A stretch of 20,918 nt of DNA from an uncultured Clostridia bacterium (GTDB lineage: Bacteria; Bacillota; Clostridia; Oscillospirales; Ruminococcaceae), in the NCBI GenBank assembly GCA_947177545.1, contig CAMWVF010000003.1, positions 1 to 20,918 on the forward strand, given 5' to 3'. Positions within the stretch are counted from its first letter, which is position 1; each line of letters opens with the position of its first letter. This document shows, one piece after another, positions 6,978-14,657 of the stretch. Under the pieces are notes generated by a model, which had not been told where the DNA came from, ran no database searches, and saw only the letters and a program-made list of their open reading frames with translations. A program made the translations under genes and the position numbers.

Positions 6978-7815
6978 TTTGACCTTCCTTTCTTTTATAA
7001 TTTGGGGGTCGGGCTTCCAGCTTTTCACCATCAAGGAGCTTCTCCTGCGCTTTTGCAAGGTTCTCAGTGCCTAAGCGCTGATAAACCAAACCTCGCAAGC
7101 TTTTTTCCGACCGCGACGTCTGCCTTGCTATCAAAGGGTATGAATAGCCTTGCATAATAAGATCGGAAATCAAGTCAAGTTCCTCCTGTGTGTATGCTTT
7201 CAGCGGATTTCTCTTAAAGCATTTTTTCAAACCAAGGTCATTTATCCTGCGTATAACGCTTCCCTCGCTGCGTTTGAACATTGCCGCAAGCTCGTTGCAG
7301 GTGTACTTGTTTTTTGAGGCTATAGATTTTAACAGGGAGTCCTCGTGCGGAGTCCAAGGCACATAAGAACCTCGGCGAAGAATGTTGTTTTTTCCGTCTA
7401 TACGCCGCTGTTCTTCGACCCAATCGGGTTCGGGACCGAGGGCATACCGTTCAAGCCTGCTGAAGTCAAACAAATGCCTGTTTTTCTCTGCCATTTCCCA
7501 AAATTCTGATAACTTAACACAGCGGCGTTTAACCTTTGGCTGGGGTATCATATATATTTTTAAAAGCCTCGGCAGGACTACGTAGGTTTCGTAAGTATGA
7601 CCCTTTGGATCTGTACTTCCGTGCAAAGCGGTAACAAGACTGTTAAGCGTGATATATTTGCAGTTAGTATCCCTTGCCGCTCCTAAGCCCAGTCTGTGTT
7701 TCTTAATAAGAACAGAATTCTCGGAGCGGTCAAGGTGTTTGCAAATAGCTTTTAATGAGGTCTTGCCCCAGGCTTCTTTTAAGTACTCCTCTTCTTCAAA
7801 AGACCAGCTTTTCAT
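6970..7815 (-). CDS. Multi-HTH (Myb/SANT-like) DNA-binding protein, 281 aa
   Basis: ATG at 7815 overlaps the previous stop in an ATGA arrangement. Three short three-helix units are visible: residues 4-45 (WSFEEEEYLKEAWGKTS to KKHRLGLG), 153-196 (WTPHEDSLLKSIASKN to INDLGLK), and 207-249 (AYTQEELDLISDLIMQGYS to VYQRLG). Each has an initial aromatic/acidic helix and a last helix rich in Arg/Ser, as in Myb/SANT or sigma-like HTH repeats. Between them is a conserved-looking block (WEMAEKNRHLFDFSRLERY, about 106-124). It probably binds phage DNA as a transcription or replication factor, but the target is unknown. It directly precedes the methyltransferase and overlaps it by eight bases. Confidence 0.78.
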   Translation of the reverse strand: MKSWSFEEEEYLKEAWGKTSLKAICKHLDRSENSVLIKKHRLGLGAARDTNCKYITLNSLVTALHGSTDPKGHTYETYVVLPRLLKIYMIPQPKVKRRCVKLSEFWEMAEKNRHLFDFSRLERYALGPEPDWVEEQRRIDGKNNILRRGSYVPWTPHEDSLLKSIASKNKYTCNELAAMFKRSEGSVIRRINDLGLKKCFKRNPLKAYTQEELDLISDLIMQGYSYPLIARQTSRSEKSLRGLVYQRLGTENLAKAQEKLLDGEKLEARPPNYKRKEGQNE

Positions 7816-8300
7816 GATACATACCTAAAATTTCTGCTAACCTTGGCAAGCCCTGAATATTTCAAGCCGTTGTTGAGTTCTGCGATTACATTTATTGCGA
7901 TAGCGTCCTTGACTATTTTGAAACCGTGGCGATCAATGTCTATTCGCTGTGCAATAAGAACAGGGGATTTTTCTTTAAAGACGTGTGGTTTTGAAATTAA
8001 TTCATGTGTAATTTTCAAGAATTCTCGGTCTTCAAAGTCATCTGGATGTACAAACAATAAGTATAAAAATCGTTTATCTTTGAATTCATCCACAATGGCA
8101 TGGTATACAAAAGCGCCCGTTTCCTCTTCGAATGTATCAATAAAAAACTGATATTCTTCTGACATATCTGCAACATTTCCACCAGGCATACTAACAGTTC
8201 TTACATTAGAATATATAAGGTTATATACTACACAGGGAGGCAGACCGAGCAGGTACGTTCTGCTGAGGGCTTCGTTAAACATTTCTTCCTTTGTAATCAT
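7812..8300 (-). CDS. Hypothetical phage protein, 162 aa
   Basis: Two nearby ATGs compete. ATG 8300 has GGAGG ten bases upstream, while ATG 8309 lies one base from it, so 8300 is used. The protein begins MITKEEMFNEALSRTYLLG and looks like a mixed alpha/beta soluble protein with strands FLYLLFVHPDD and VLIAQRIDID. No catalytic motif or known family is apparent. It overlaps the next gene by four bases (ATGA), placing it firmly in the replication operon between the helicase and the Myb-like protein. Confidence 0.68.
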   Translation of the reverse strand: MITKEEMFNEALSRTYLLGLPPCVVYNLIYSNVRTVSMPGGNVADMSEEYQFFIDTFEEETGAFVYHAIVDEFKDKRFLYLLFVHPDDFEDREFLKITHELISKPHVFKEKSPVLIAQRIDIDRHGFKIVKDAIAINVIAELNNGLKYSGLAKVSRNFRYVS

Positions 8301-8320
8301 AAATAACATTCCTCCAATCT

Positions 8321-9730
8321 TTAGTTCAAAATTTGGTTTGCGGCTGTGTTATTCTGACTCTTTATCCTTTCTATGCGAGCCTTCACCGATTCAAGCAAGG
8401 CTCTCTCGGCGGTATCCTTGTCCGCAAGATTTTTTATAGCATCCGTCTCCACACTGTCATCAATGAAGAGACGGTGCACGATAACGGGCTGAGTCTGTCC
8501 TTGCCTGTGCAGACGCTTGTTAGCTTGCAGGGTAAGCTCCAGAGAGCCGTTCACCCCATACCAGATACAATGGTGTCCGCCTTGCTGCAAGTTAAGACCA
8601 TAAGCGACCGATGCAGGGTGTGCAAGCAGAATATCTATCTTGCCTGCACACCAATCCTGTTCCTGCTGCTTGTCAATAAATTTCACAACGTTGAGCTTTA
8701 ACGGAGCAAGAGCTTTTTGTATGCGGTCAACGTCATGTTGAAAGCTGTAGTAGATAATGGCGTGTTCTCCGTTCAGGGCTTCAATGGTTTCGGTCAGTAC
8801 TGCCAGCTTGCAGTTGTGTATTTCAACGGCGTTATGGTTTTCATCGTAAATAGCTCCGTTGCACAGCTGGAGCAGTTTACCGTATAAAGCTCCTGCGGAT
8901 ACAGCTTCGATGGTGGTTTCATCTATATTCAAAAGCATAGTTCTTTCAATAGCATCATAGTGCTGCTTCGCTTCGCGGTCAAGTTGTATCGGTACATCAA
9001 CGGTTATAAGTTCTGGAAGTGAGATATAGTCTTCTGCTTTCATGCTGATGCAGATGTCGGACAGGATATTCTTAATCTCAATGTCAGCTCCGTTCCGAAC
9101 CTTGTACGTGAATATCTGTTCACGATTTCGCTTGTCTGGCTGGAACCAGCGTTCCCGATAGGAGCCTAAGCTCCTGCCGAGTCGCTGACCGCCGTCAAGA
9201 AGAAATATCTGTGACCACAGGTCGATCATGCTGTTCGGGGACGGGGTACCCGTCAGCTCCACGAGACGAGATATTTGGGGGCGAACACTTTTCAACGCCT
9301 TGAACCGCTTCGCCTGCGGATTTTTAAACGAGCTGGCTTCGTCCAGTACCACCATGTCAAAAGGCCAGCTGTTACGGTAATAATCCACCAGCCAAGGGAT
9401 ATTTTCGCGATTGATTATGTAAATGGAAGCGGGGGTATTAAGAGCTTTGATTCGCTTCGCCCTGCTCCCGAGCACCGTGGAATATTTCAAGGAGCTTTTT
9501 GTGTGCGTCCATTTTTCAATTTCTGCCTGCCAAGTGTTTTCAGCTACTTTCTTTGGAGCTACGATAAGCACCTTTGAAACGAGAAACCGATTAAAGAGCA
9601 GGTCAAGAATTGCGGTCAGGGTTATTACTGTTTTTCCTAAGCCCATATCAAGCCATAAGGCAATATAATTGAGGGATATGATTTTGTCGGTTGCGTATTT
9701 TTGGTAATTGTACGGAGTATATTGCTTCAT
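8321..9730 (-). CDS. SNF2-family DEAD/DEAH-type helicase
   Basis: A 469-residue superfamily 2 ATPase of the SNF2 class, short as usual for phages. Motifs: Q-like YNYQKYA (7-13), Walker A DMGLGKT (28-34), motif Ia VLIVAPKK, Walker B VVLDEAS (127-133), motif III ELTGTPSPN (158-166), and in the second lobe HPASVAYGLNLQQGGHH (motif V region) and the arginine-finger motif QANKRLHRQGQ (motif VI). It would use ATP to translocate on or remodel DNA during phage replication or repair. The ATG at 9730 overlaps the stop of the VRR-NUC gene by four bases, so the two are translationally coupled and may act together on branched DNA. Confidence 0.93.
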   Translation of the reverse strand: MKQYTPYNYQKYATDKIISLNYIALWLDMGLGKTVITLTAILDLLFNRFLVSKVLIVAPKKVAENTWQAEIEKWTHTKSSLKYSTVLGSRAKRIKALNTPASIYIINRENIPWLVDYYRNSWPFDMVVLDEASSFKNPQAKRFKALKSVRPQISRLVELTGTPSPNSMIDLWSQIFLLDGGQRLGRSLGSYRERWFQPDKRNREQIFTYKVRNGADIEIKNILSDICISMKAEDYISLPELITVDVPIQLDREAKQHYDAIERTMLLNIDETTIEAVSAGALYGKLLQLCNGAIYDENHNAVEIHNCKLAVLTETIEALNGEHAIIYYSFQHDVDRIQKALAPLKLNVVKFIDKQQEQDWCAGKIDILLAHPASVAYGLNLQQGGHHCIWYGVNGSLELTLQANKRLHRQGQTQPVIVHRLFIDDSVETDAIKNLADKDTAERALLESVKARIERIKSQNNTAANQILN

Positions 9731-10029
9731 TGTTTTTGTATCCTCCCTTCGTTGATTTCTTTGAGAAACTTGTCAATGTCTTCTTTGGAATCCGCCTTGT
9801 ATGCTAAAAATCCAAAACGCCTTAAACGGTCGCGCCAGCGTTCCTGCTGTGGTTTAAGTGTTTTGCCTGGAGATTTGGTCTCTATAAAACCTATCTTGCC
9901 TCCAGGCAGTATTACAATGCGGTCGGGGACACCGTTCCAGGACGGGCATACCCATTTAAGCGCATACCCGCCGTAGTCTTTTGCTCTATCGACTAAATAA
10001 TGTTCAATGTTTTTTTCAGCTATCGTCAC
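9727..10029 (-). CDS. VRR-NUC domain nuclease
   Basis: A 100-residue single-domain nuclease. GTG at 10029 is chosen: AGAGG lies about eight bases upstream and the product then begins MTIAEKNIEHYLVDRAKD, the normal family N-terminus; longer in-frame versions run back into the VapE gene. Catalytic residues of the PD-(D/E)XK fold are visible: Glu9, GVPDRIVI with Asp36, FIETK with Glu50 and Lys52, and Gln61. VRR-NUC proteins cut branched DNA such as Holliday junctions or flaps, and the phage form is regularly found between VapE and SNF2 genes as here. It overlaps the VapE stop by 14 bases and the SNF2 start by four. Confidence 0.92.
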   Translation of the reverse strand: MTIAEKNIEHYLVDRAKDYGGYALKWVCPSWNGVPDRIVILPGGKIGFIETKSPGKTLKPQQERWRDRLRRFGFLAYKADSKEDIDKFLKEINEGRIQKQ

Positions 10030-10690
10030 GTGCAAAACCTCTCTGATTACCATATATTGAATGTGTTCGCGGCGAATTCTGCTGATGCCAGCCTGGAATT
10101 CGGCGCAGGATATTGTTGATCTCATAGCTTCTGCTCTTCTGGAAGTTTTCTTTTCTGCCGCCAAGGCATTCACACCATATCTCCAAAGCACATACCGTTT
10201 TACGAGGCACAAGGTTGGTGCGTTCGGTTGCAGTATCGGCAAGATAAAGGATCCTTTGGTCAAGAGTATAGGAATCCCAATCCTGCGGAACAGGTCTTTC
10301 GAGAAAGGCTTCAATAAGTCCCTGATTTTCCGATCGGTCGAAGTGGGCTTCCTGCATAGCCTTTGAATATGCGAGGATCTCGTCGGGCAGCTTAAGCTGG
10401 GTTTTGCCTTCGCGGTAATAATACAAGGCTTCCGCCCAGATTTGATCTATTTCATTCGGAAGATCGTAAAACACACTTTTCTGTGCAGGTGTAATGCCGA
10501 TATCTATAGGTAAAAATCGGCGTTCGCCTGTGGTGTCTCTCAAAAAGTTGTGTGTATTCGTTGTCCCGAAAAAAATACAAGTTCGCGGCAGGCTTACAGC
10601 GTATTTGCCGTATGCCAGTCTTGTTCTGTCATTCTGACGGGTCAGAAATGCTTTTGCGGTCTCCAGCTCACTATGTTTCATTGCGGACAA
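10016..10690 (-). CDS. VapE-like primase/helicase, C-terminal part (separated by frameshift)
   Basis: This frame continues the VapE-like protein after the frame break near 10725-10729. It carries the C-terminal part of the P-loop helicase: SAMKHSELETAKAFLTRQND, FFGTTNTHNFLRD (the polar sensor region), TGERRFLPIDI, and the usual VapE end EINNILRRIPGW to GFARDDS. The nominal start is TTG at 10690, but no ribosome binding site supports it and the preceding residues QGIWIAELAEL are also in this frame. It is therefore best read as the second half of one broken gene rather than a separate gene. Either the gene is inactivated here, the two parts are made separately, or the sequence has a single-base error. 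Confidence 0.8.
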   Translation of the reverse strand: MSAMKHSELETAKAFLTRQNDRTRLAYGKYAVSLPRTCIFFGTTNTHNFLRDTTGERRFLPIDIGITPAQKSVFYDLPNEIDQIWAEALYYYREGKTQLKLPDEILAYSKAMQEAHFDRSENQGLIEAFLERPVPQDWDSYTLDQRILYLADTATERTNLVPRKTVCALEIWCECLGGRKENFQKSRSYEINNILRRIPGWHQQNSPRTHSIYGNQRGFARDDS

Positions 10691-12464
10691 TTCGGCAAGC
10701 TCGGCGATCCAGATACCCTGAATGTTTTTCTATTGCCGTTTTATCAAAAGCTTTGATGTCGTCTGTATACCAATCAGGAAATTTGGCAAGCTGTGAAATA
10801 AAAGTGGATTTTCCGAAGCCTTGTTCGCCCACAAATACTGGGGTATGGTCAAATTTTGTTCCTGGCCAGAATATCCTTGTGATAGCAGCAACAAATGTCA
10901 TTTTAGCAACAGCACGAACATAAGCATTGTCTTCAGCGCCGAGGTATGTTTGAAGTAAGGTTTCAATCCTCGGGATGCCGTCCCATGTAAGTCCCGAAAG
11001 ATAGGATTGTACAGGGTGGAATTGATGTGCTGCTCGGTAATTATCCAGCGCCGTTACCATAGTCGATTTGGTCCTCAAGCCTATGAGCTTTTCGAGATAT
11101 GTAAGCAAGCCTGCATCGTCGGCATCCGTCCAGTCTACCGTTGTATTTGTCTGTACAGATTTGCGGGCTCCCCACGGAAGCGGGGCAACTGCGATAGGGC
11201 GCTGCGTGAATGTGTTCATGTAAATTCGCCCTTTTAACTGGGGGTCGTTTTCAAGTGCGATCATTACATTTTCAATAGATTTCACATATACGCCGTTTCC
11301 GTCCACCTTCAGCAGCTTAAGCCACGCTGTAAGCTCCTTAAGGTTTTCCTGTGACGTGGAAGATCCGTCGGAGCTTTCGTAGCTTGAAACGTCCGCAAAA
11401 TCTTCATATATGCTCGCGGCTCTTTCTACTCGAATCTGCATATTTACATCTTCGTCAGCTAGAGCGAATTCCTGCATTTTCAAATATGATGGAAGTCTGT
11501 TTGTCGGTGTGCCTGTCTTTGCAGTTTCGTCTTCTTTACCGAAAAGGTGAATACGAACGAGGTCAAAAGCATTGCACAGCGTTCCGCAGGCAGGGTCTGT
11601 CGCATGGTGCGAATACAGGAACTTATTATCATACACAACGGCGCCGCCAGTAGTTGAGCCTTTGGCATAGGTGTACCTGTCTTCGCCTGCAGAAGTATAT
11701 ATGTCGGGGAGAAATTTAGCTATTGCCGACTGTATCGTATATATATTGCAAAACGCGCCTACCGCTCCCTTTTTCTCCAGGGGATCAGCCTGTCGGGTAT
11801 TCGGAGCATGATTGAGATCTTCGGAAGGGCAGCGCGGCCACTCACTAAAATTGCGCCAGTCGGTATATAACGCAAGCAATCCGTCAGCGGACGCAAAAGG
11901 GCTGTCAGCCCAATTATATACATACTGAGAATCACAGCATATCGATGGCCAGTACATGATACGGCTGACATCAAATGTGGTTCTGTCAAACCATGTCATT
12001 TCAGGCTGAATAATATAGGCTATTTTTCTGGAGATAGGTTCGTACTCGTCGGCGGTGACATTGCGGTCAAGCGGGAATACCGCTCTTAAGCGCGGAGCTT
12101 CGGGGCTGTGGTTTTTGGTCGAGTAAGCGCAGAACGTCACTCCAAGCGCGTATAGTCTGTTTATTACGGCTTCCGTCTGACCAGGCGGAATGCTGTCCAT
12201 GTCGAGCGATACAACGTCCCTGTATTCAACATATCCCGCCTTACGGATACCGTTCAGCATTCTGCCGCCGATAAATCCGCCCACGTCCTTTAAATTATCG
12301 CGGGCGGATTTGGTCATTTTGAGGAACTGCTCTCGGGTCTCCTGAGTCTTTATCGGTGCTGAGAGCTTTGTGTAAAACTCGGAGACCTGCATTGTTTGTA
12401 TCGTGCATTTCTCGTCAAATCGGGATTTGACTGTGGATAAAGTAATTTGTCTATCGTTATTTAT
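10671..12464 (-). CDS. VapE-like primase/helicase, N-terminal part (frameshifted, ATA start)
   Basis: The protein has an N-terminal primase-like region (KDVGGFIGGRMLNGIRKAGY, then VVSLDMDSIPPGQ), a middle region with YAKGSTTGGAVVYDNKF, and a superfamily 3-type helicase with Walker A GEQGFGKST near the end. The frame then reads HSGYLDRRACRI and stops at 10671, whereas the family continues QGIWIAELAELSAMK in another frame; one A fewer in the A5 run restores it (815 residues in total). The family N-terminus NDRQITLSTVKSR lies upstream of the first ATG (12392). The codon at the expected start is ATA 12464, seven bases after AGGGGG. In the operon it follows polA by 23 bases. It is the expected phage initiator helicase; whether it works is uncertain. 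Confidence 0.82.
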   Translation of the reverse strand: MNNDRQITLSTVKSRFDEKCTIQTMQVSEFYTKLSAPIKTQETREQFLKMTKSARDNLKDVGGFIGGRMLNGIRKAGYVEYRDVVSLDMDSIPPGQTEAVINRLYALGVTFCAYSTKNHSPEAPRLRAVFPLDRNVTADEYEPISRKIAYIIQPEMTWFDRTTFDVSRIMYWPSICCDSQYVYNWADSPFASADGLLALYTDWRNFSEWPRCPSEDLNHAPNTRQADPLEKKGAVGAFCNIYTIQSAIAKFLPDIYTSAGEDRYTYAKGSTTGGAVVYDNKFLYSHHATDPACGTLCNAFDLVRIHLFGKEDETAKTGTPTNRLPSYLKMQEFALADEDVNMQIRVERAASIYEDFADVSSYESSDGSSTSQENLKELTAWLKLLKVDGNGVYVKSIENVMIALENDPQLKGRIYMNTFTQRPIAVAPLPWGARKSVQTNTTVDWTDADDAGLLTYLEKLIGLRTKSTMVTALDNYRAAHQFHPVQSYLSGLTWDGIPRIETLLQTYLGAEDNAYVRAVAKMTFVAAITRIFWPGTKFDHTPVFVGEQGFGKSTFISQLAKFPDWYTDDIKAFDKTAIEKHSGYLDRRACRIVRNET

Positions 12465-12487
12465 AAAATTACCCCCTTCTTTTAAGA

Positions 12488-14497
12488 TTAATCTTTTTTG
12501 AAATATGGGCTTATATAGCCCTCAGCATTAAGGGGGAGGTCTTTTGCCCACGAAACAGGTGCCTTCATAATGTCGCATACAACGTCAAGGGCAGATTTGC
12601 CTCTTGTCTGTACGTCTTCTATCATATCGGCTGTCCATTCGGTAACGACCTCATCGTGGACGTGGAATAAAATTCTGATACCCGAACATTCAAGCAGGCG
12701 TATCTTTTCCGCAAGAATATCTCTTGCGATAGCCTGTACAATGTTTTCGGTCAGCTTGCCGCCATAGGTCGTAAGCGCAATCCAGCGGTTCTTATCATAT
12801 CCGAGGAATTCTATCTGCGGTCCGTATTTTCCAGGCACGACGCGGGGATGCGCATAATACAGCGACCTCCCGCTCGGCAGGGTAATGGTCAGAAAATCGA
12901 GACCCGATAACTGGCATCTTCGGAAAATGATATTGTTTACTCCGATCGGAGTACCTGTTTGCGTTACTTGAATAGCAGCAGAGTTGAACCTGTCCCACAG
13001 GGCAGCTATTGCTTTGTTGGCATTTCGCCAACGGGTCACAATATCCTGCATTTCCTTTTTGGAAAGGTTCATCGTATCGGCGCCCATAGCAACGAGCGCC
13101 CCCACACCTCCTTGGTATCCTAATGCGAGTTCGGCAATTTTGCCTTTCGCACGTAGTTCGTATTCGGGATTGCCTTTTTTGATTTTTTCGATTGGGACAT
13201 TGAACATCATTGAAGCCGAAGCCTCATAAATTCTTCCGTGGGAACGGAATACGTCCAATTTCCATTTTTCATCAGCGAGCCACGATATGACTCGCGCTTC
13301 TATTGCGGAAAAGTCCGCGTCAACAAGCATACAGTCTTTTTTGGCGACTATTGCCGACCGTATCAGCTGTGATATGGTATCGAGCAGGTCGTTTCCGTAG
13401 GCTTGTATCAAGCCTTGTTTATCCCGCCGTTTGACCAGCGCAATGGCGTTGTCAAGATCGTCAATATGGACTCGGGGAATATTCTGAGGCTGTATCAACT
13501 GGCCAGACCACCGACCAGTACGTGCTCCGTAATATTTAAGAGTACCCTTTGCGGTACCGTCGGAGCAAATACTGTTCGCCATGGCTTGGAATTTGGCCAC
13601 CGACGTTTTTCCTGTGGAGGCTCGGAGCTCCAGCGCCTTTTTTACATTCGGCGGAAGATATTCCCGAGCCAGGAGTTCGGCAAGGCTTTCCTTTTTTAAG
13701 CTGTCAACGGTAAAACCGAGCTGCTTGGTAAGCCATGCACATAGAGGCTTGTCGGTAGGCTTTTCACAGCCCGTTAGTCGGGATAGCTGCCCGACAAGCA
13801 TTTCCTTTTCTTCAGCGGCTATACAGTTAGCTTGATAGACTAAGTCCTTGTCAAGTGTAACGCCGCGGCTCACAATTACCTCATTCAGCCGCCAGTCGCT
13901 TAATACGTCATCGGGAACGGGAAACTCTCGGAAGCGTTCCGCAATGGCTTTTTCGGCGACTACGTCCTGGGCGTTGTAGCTTTTGAACATTGCCCATTTC
14001 TGAGGCTCGTGGTGCGGATAGACACGCTCTCGGAAGCCGTTGGTCTTTTTAGGCTCATGCGGGCAGCAGAAAAGAGCAATCAACGCCGAGCCCTGCCTAT
14101 CCTTGGCTTCGTTTTGGGTAAGCTTCAGGGCTTCGCCGCAGTTTTTTAAACTCGTCGGATAGGCGAGATATGCGGCATGGACCATTGTGCAAACCCATTG
14201 CTGGATCCAAATATTCCGCTGCTCCTCTGGGAGCCCGAAATGCTTGCTCAACGCATACCACTCAAAGGAAGCGTTGAATGCGTGTTTAACCACATTCGGG
14301 GCAAACAGGTCAGAAAGGAACTCCTGCGGAAGCTGCTCTCCCTCGCAGAGCGATATGACCGTGACCTCGTCTGTACCGATCTCGCTGTAAGCTACAAGCA
14401 GTACCTCAAACGCTGGGGAATCTATGTATCTGAAATGTCCTACCTTTTTGATGTCAACATCGGAATAAGTCTCAATGTCAATGGAGATGTGCTTCAA
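12488..14497 (-). CDS. polA: Phage family A DNA polymerase with 3'-5' exonuclease domain
   Basis: A 669-residue phage PolA. The start is TTG at 14497, supported by AAGGAAGG about eight bases upstream and by the immediate exonuclease motif. Exo I is SIDIETYS (Asp7, Glu9), Exo II FNASFEW (74-80, with Glu79 where many have Asp), and Exo III YNAQD (174-178). Polymerase motif A is DADFSAIEARV (393-403), motif B RAKGKIAELALGYQGG (449-464), and motif C VHDEVV (His614, Asp615, Glu616). There is no 5'-3' exonuclease domain, as usual for these phage enzymes. It copies phage DNA together with the neighbouring VapE and ssDNA-binding proteins. The 160-base gap before it is unusually long for this operon and contains hairpins that may control its translation. 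Confidence 0.95.
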   Translation of the reverse strand: MKHISIDIETYSDVDIKKVGHFRYIDSPAFEVLLVAYSEIGTDEVTVISLCEGEQLPQEFLSDLFAPNVVKHAFNASFEWYALSKHFGLPEEQRNIWIQQWVCTMVHAAYLAYPTSLKNCGEALKLTQNEAKDRQGSALIALFCCPHEPKKTNGFRERVYPHHEPQKWAMFKSYNAQDVVAEKAIAERFREFPVPDDVLSDWRLNEVIVSRGVTLDKDLVYQANCIAAEEKEMLVGQLSRLTGCEKPTDKPLCAWLTKQLGFTVDSLKKESLAELLAREYLPPNVKKALELRASTGKTSVAKFQAMANSICSDGTAKGTLKYYGARTGRWSGQLIQPQNIPRVHIDDLDNAIALVKRRDKQGLIQAYGNDLLDTISQLIRSAIVAKKDCMLVDADFSAIEARVISWLADEKWKLDVFRSHGRIYEASASMMFNVPIEKIKKGNPEYELRAKGKIAELALGYQGGVGALVAMGADTMNLSKKEMQDIVTRWRNANKAIAALWDRFNSAAIQVTQTGTPIGVNNIIFRRCQLSGLDFLTITLPSGRSLYYAHPRVVPGKYGPQIEFLGYDKNRWIALTTYGGKLTENIVQAIARDILAEKIRLLECSGIRILFHVHDEVVTEWTADMIEDVQTRGKSALDVVCDIMKAPVSWAKDLPLNAEGYISPYFKKD

Positions 14498-14499
14498 TT

Positions 14500-14620
14500 C
14501 GGGTACCTTCCTTTCCTGTTTATTATCCGATCCTGATACCGTCTTCGGTATGCAACCCCCGCTGCGTGCAAGCGTCGGACGTGGGGGTCTTGCCGAGTAC
14601 CTAGGGGAAGGTACTCGGCA
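14500..14620 (-). promoter_or_regulatory. Structured polA leader: three hairpins and a possible anti-Shine-Dalgarno arm
   Basis: Three inverted repeats lie in the 160-base gap. They are a perfect 10-bp stem (14591-14600 with 14611-14620, loop 10); a 6-bp stem ACCCCC/GGGGGT (14555-14560 with 14583-14588); and a 6-bp stem ATACCG/CGGTAT with a 4-base loop (14536-14541 with 14546-14551). In the mRNA, the 5' arm and loop of the first hairpin (14606-14617) can pair with the polA ribosome binding site (14500-14511) at 11 of 12 positions, giving a competing structure. No T-run follows any stem, so these are not terminators. Regulation of polA translation is inferred, not shown. Confidence 0.5.
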
Positions 14621-14657
14621 TCAAGGAGTATATTGTAACGGGTATTAGGTAAAAGCT

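Noticed and set aside
6369..7157. 262-residue plus-strand open frame opposite the methyltransferase and Myb-like genes
   Set aside because: It is the antisense shadow of two clearly identified minus-strand genes, has no ribosome binding site, and shows no domain.
10016..10314. VRR-NUC gene extended to a 195-residue protein from 10314
   Set aside because: The upstream residues are the out-of-frame reading of the VapE C-terminus; the GTG at 10029 has the ribosome binding site and gives the family's normal N-terminus.
10725..10729. Programmed -1 frameshift joining the two VapE parts
   Set aside because: The required shift is +1 (or -2), the site is not a X XXY YYZ heptamer, and no stimulatory hairpin was evident just downstream.
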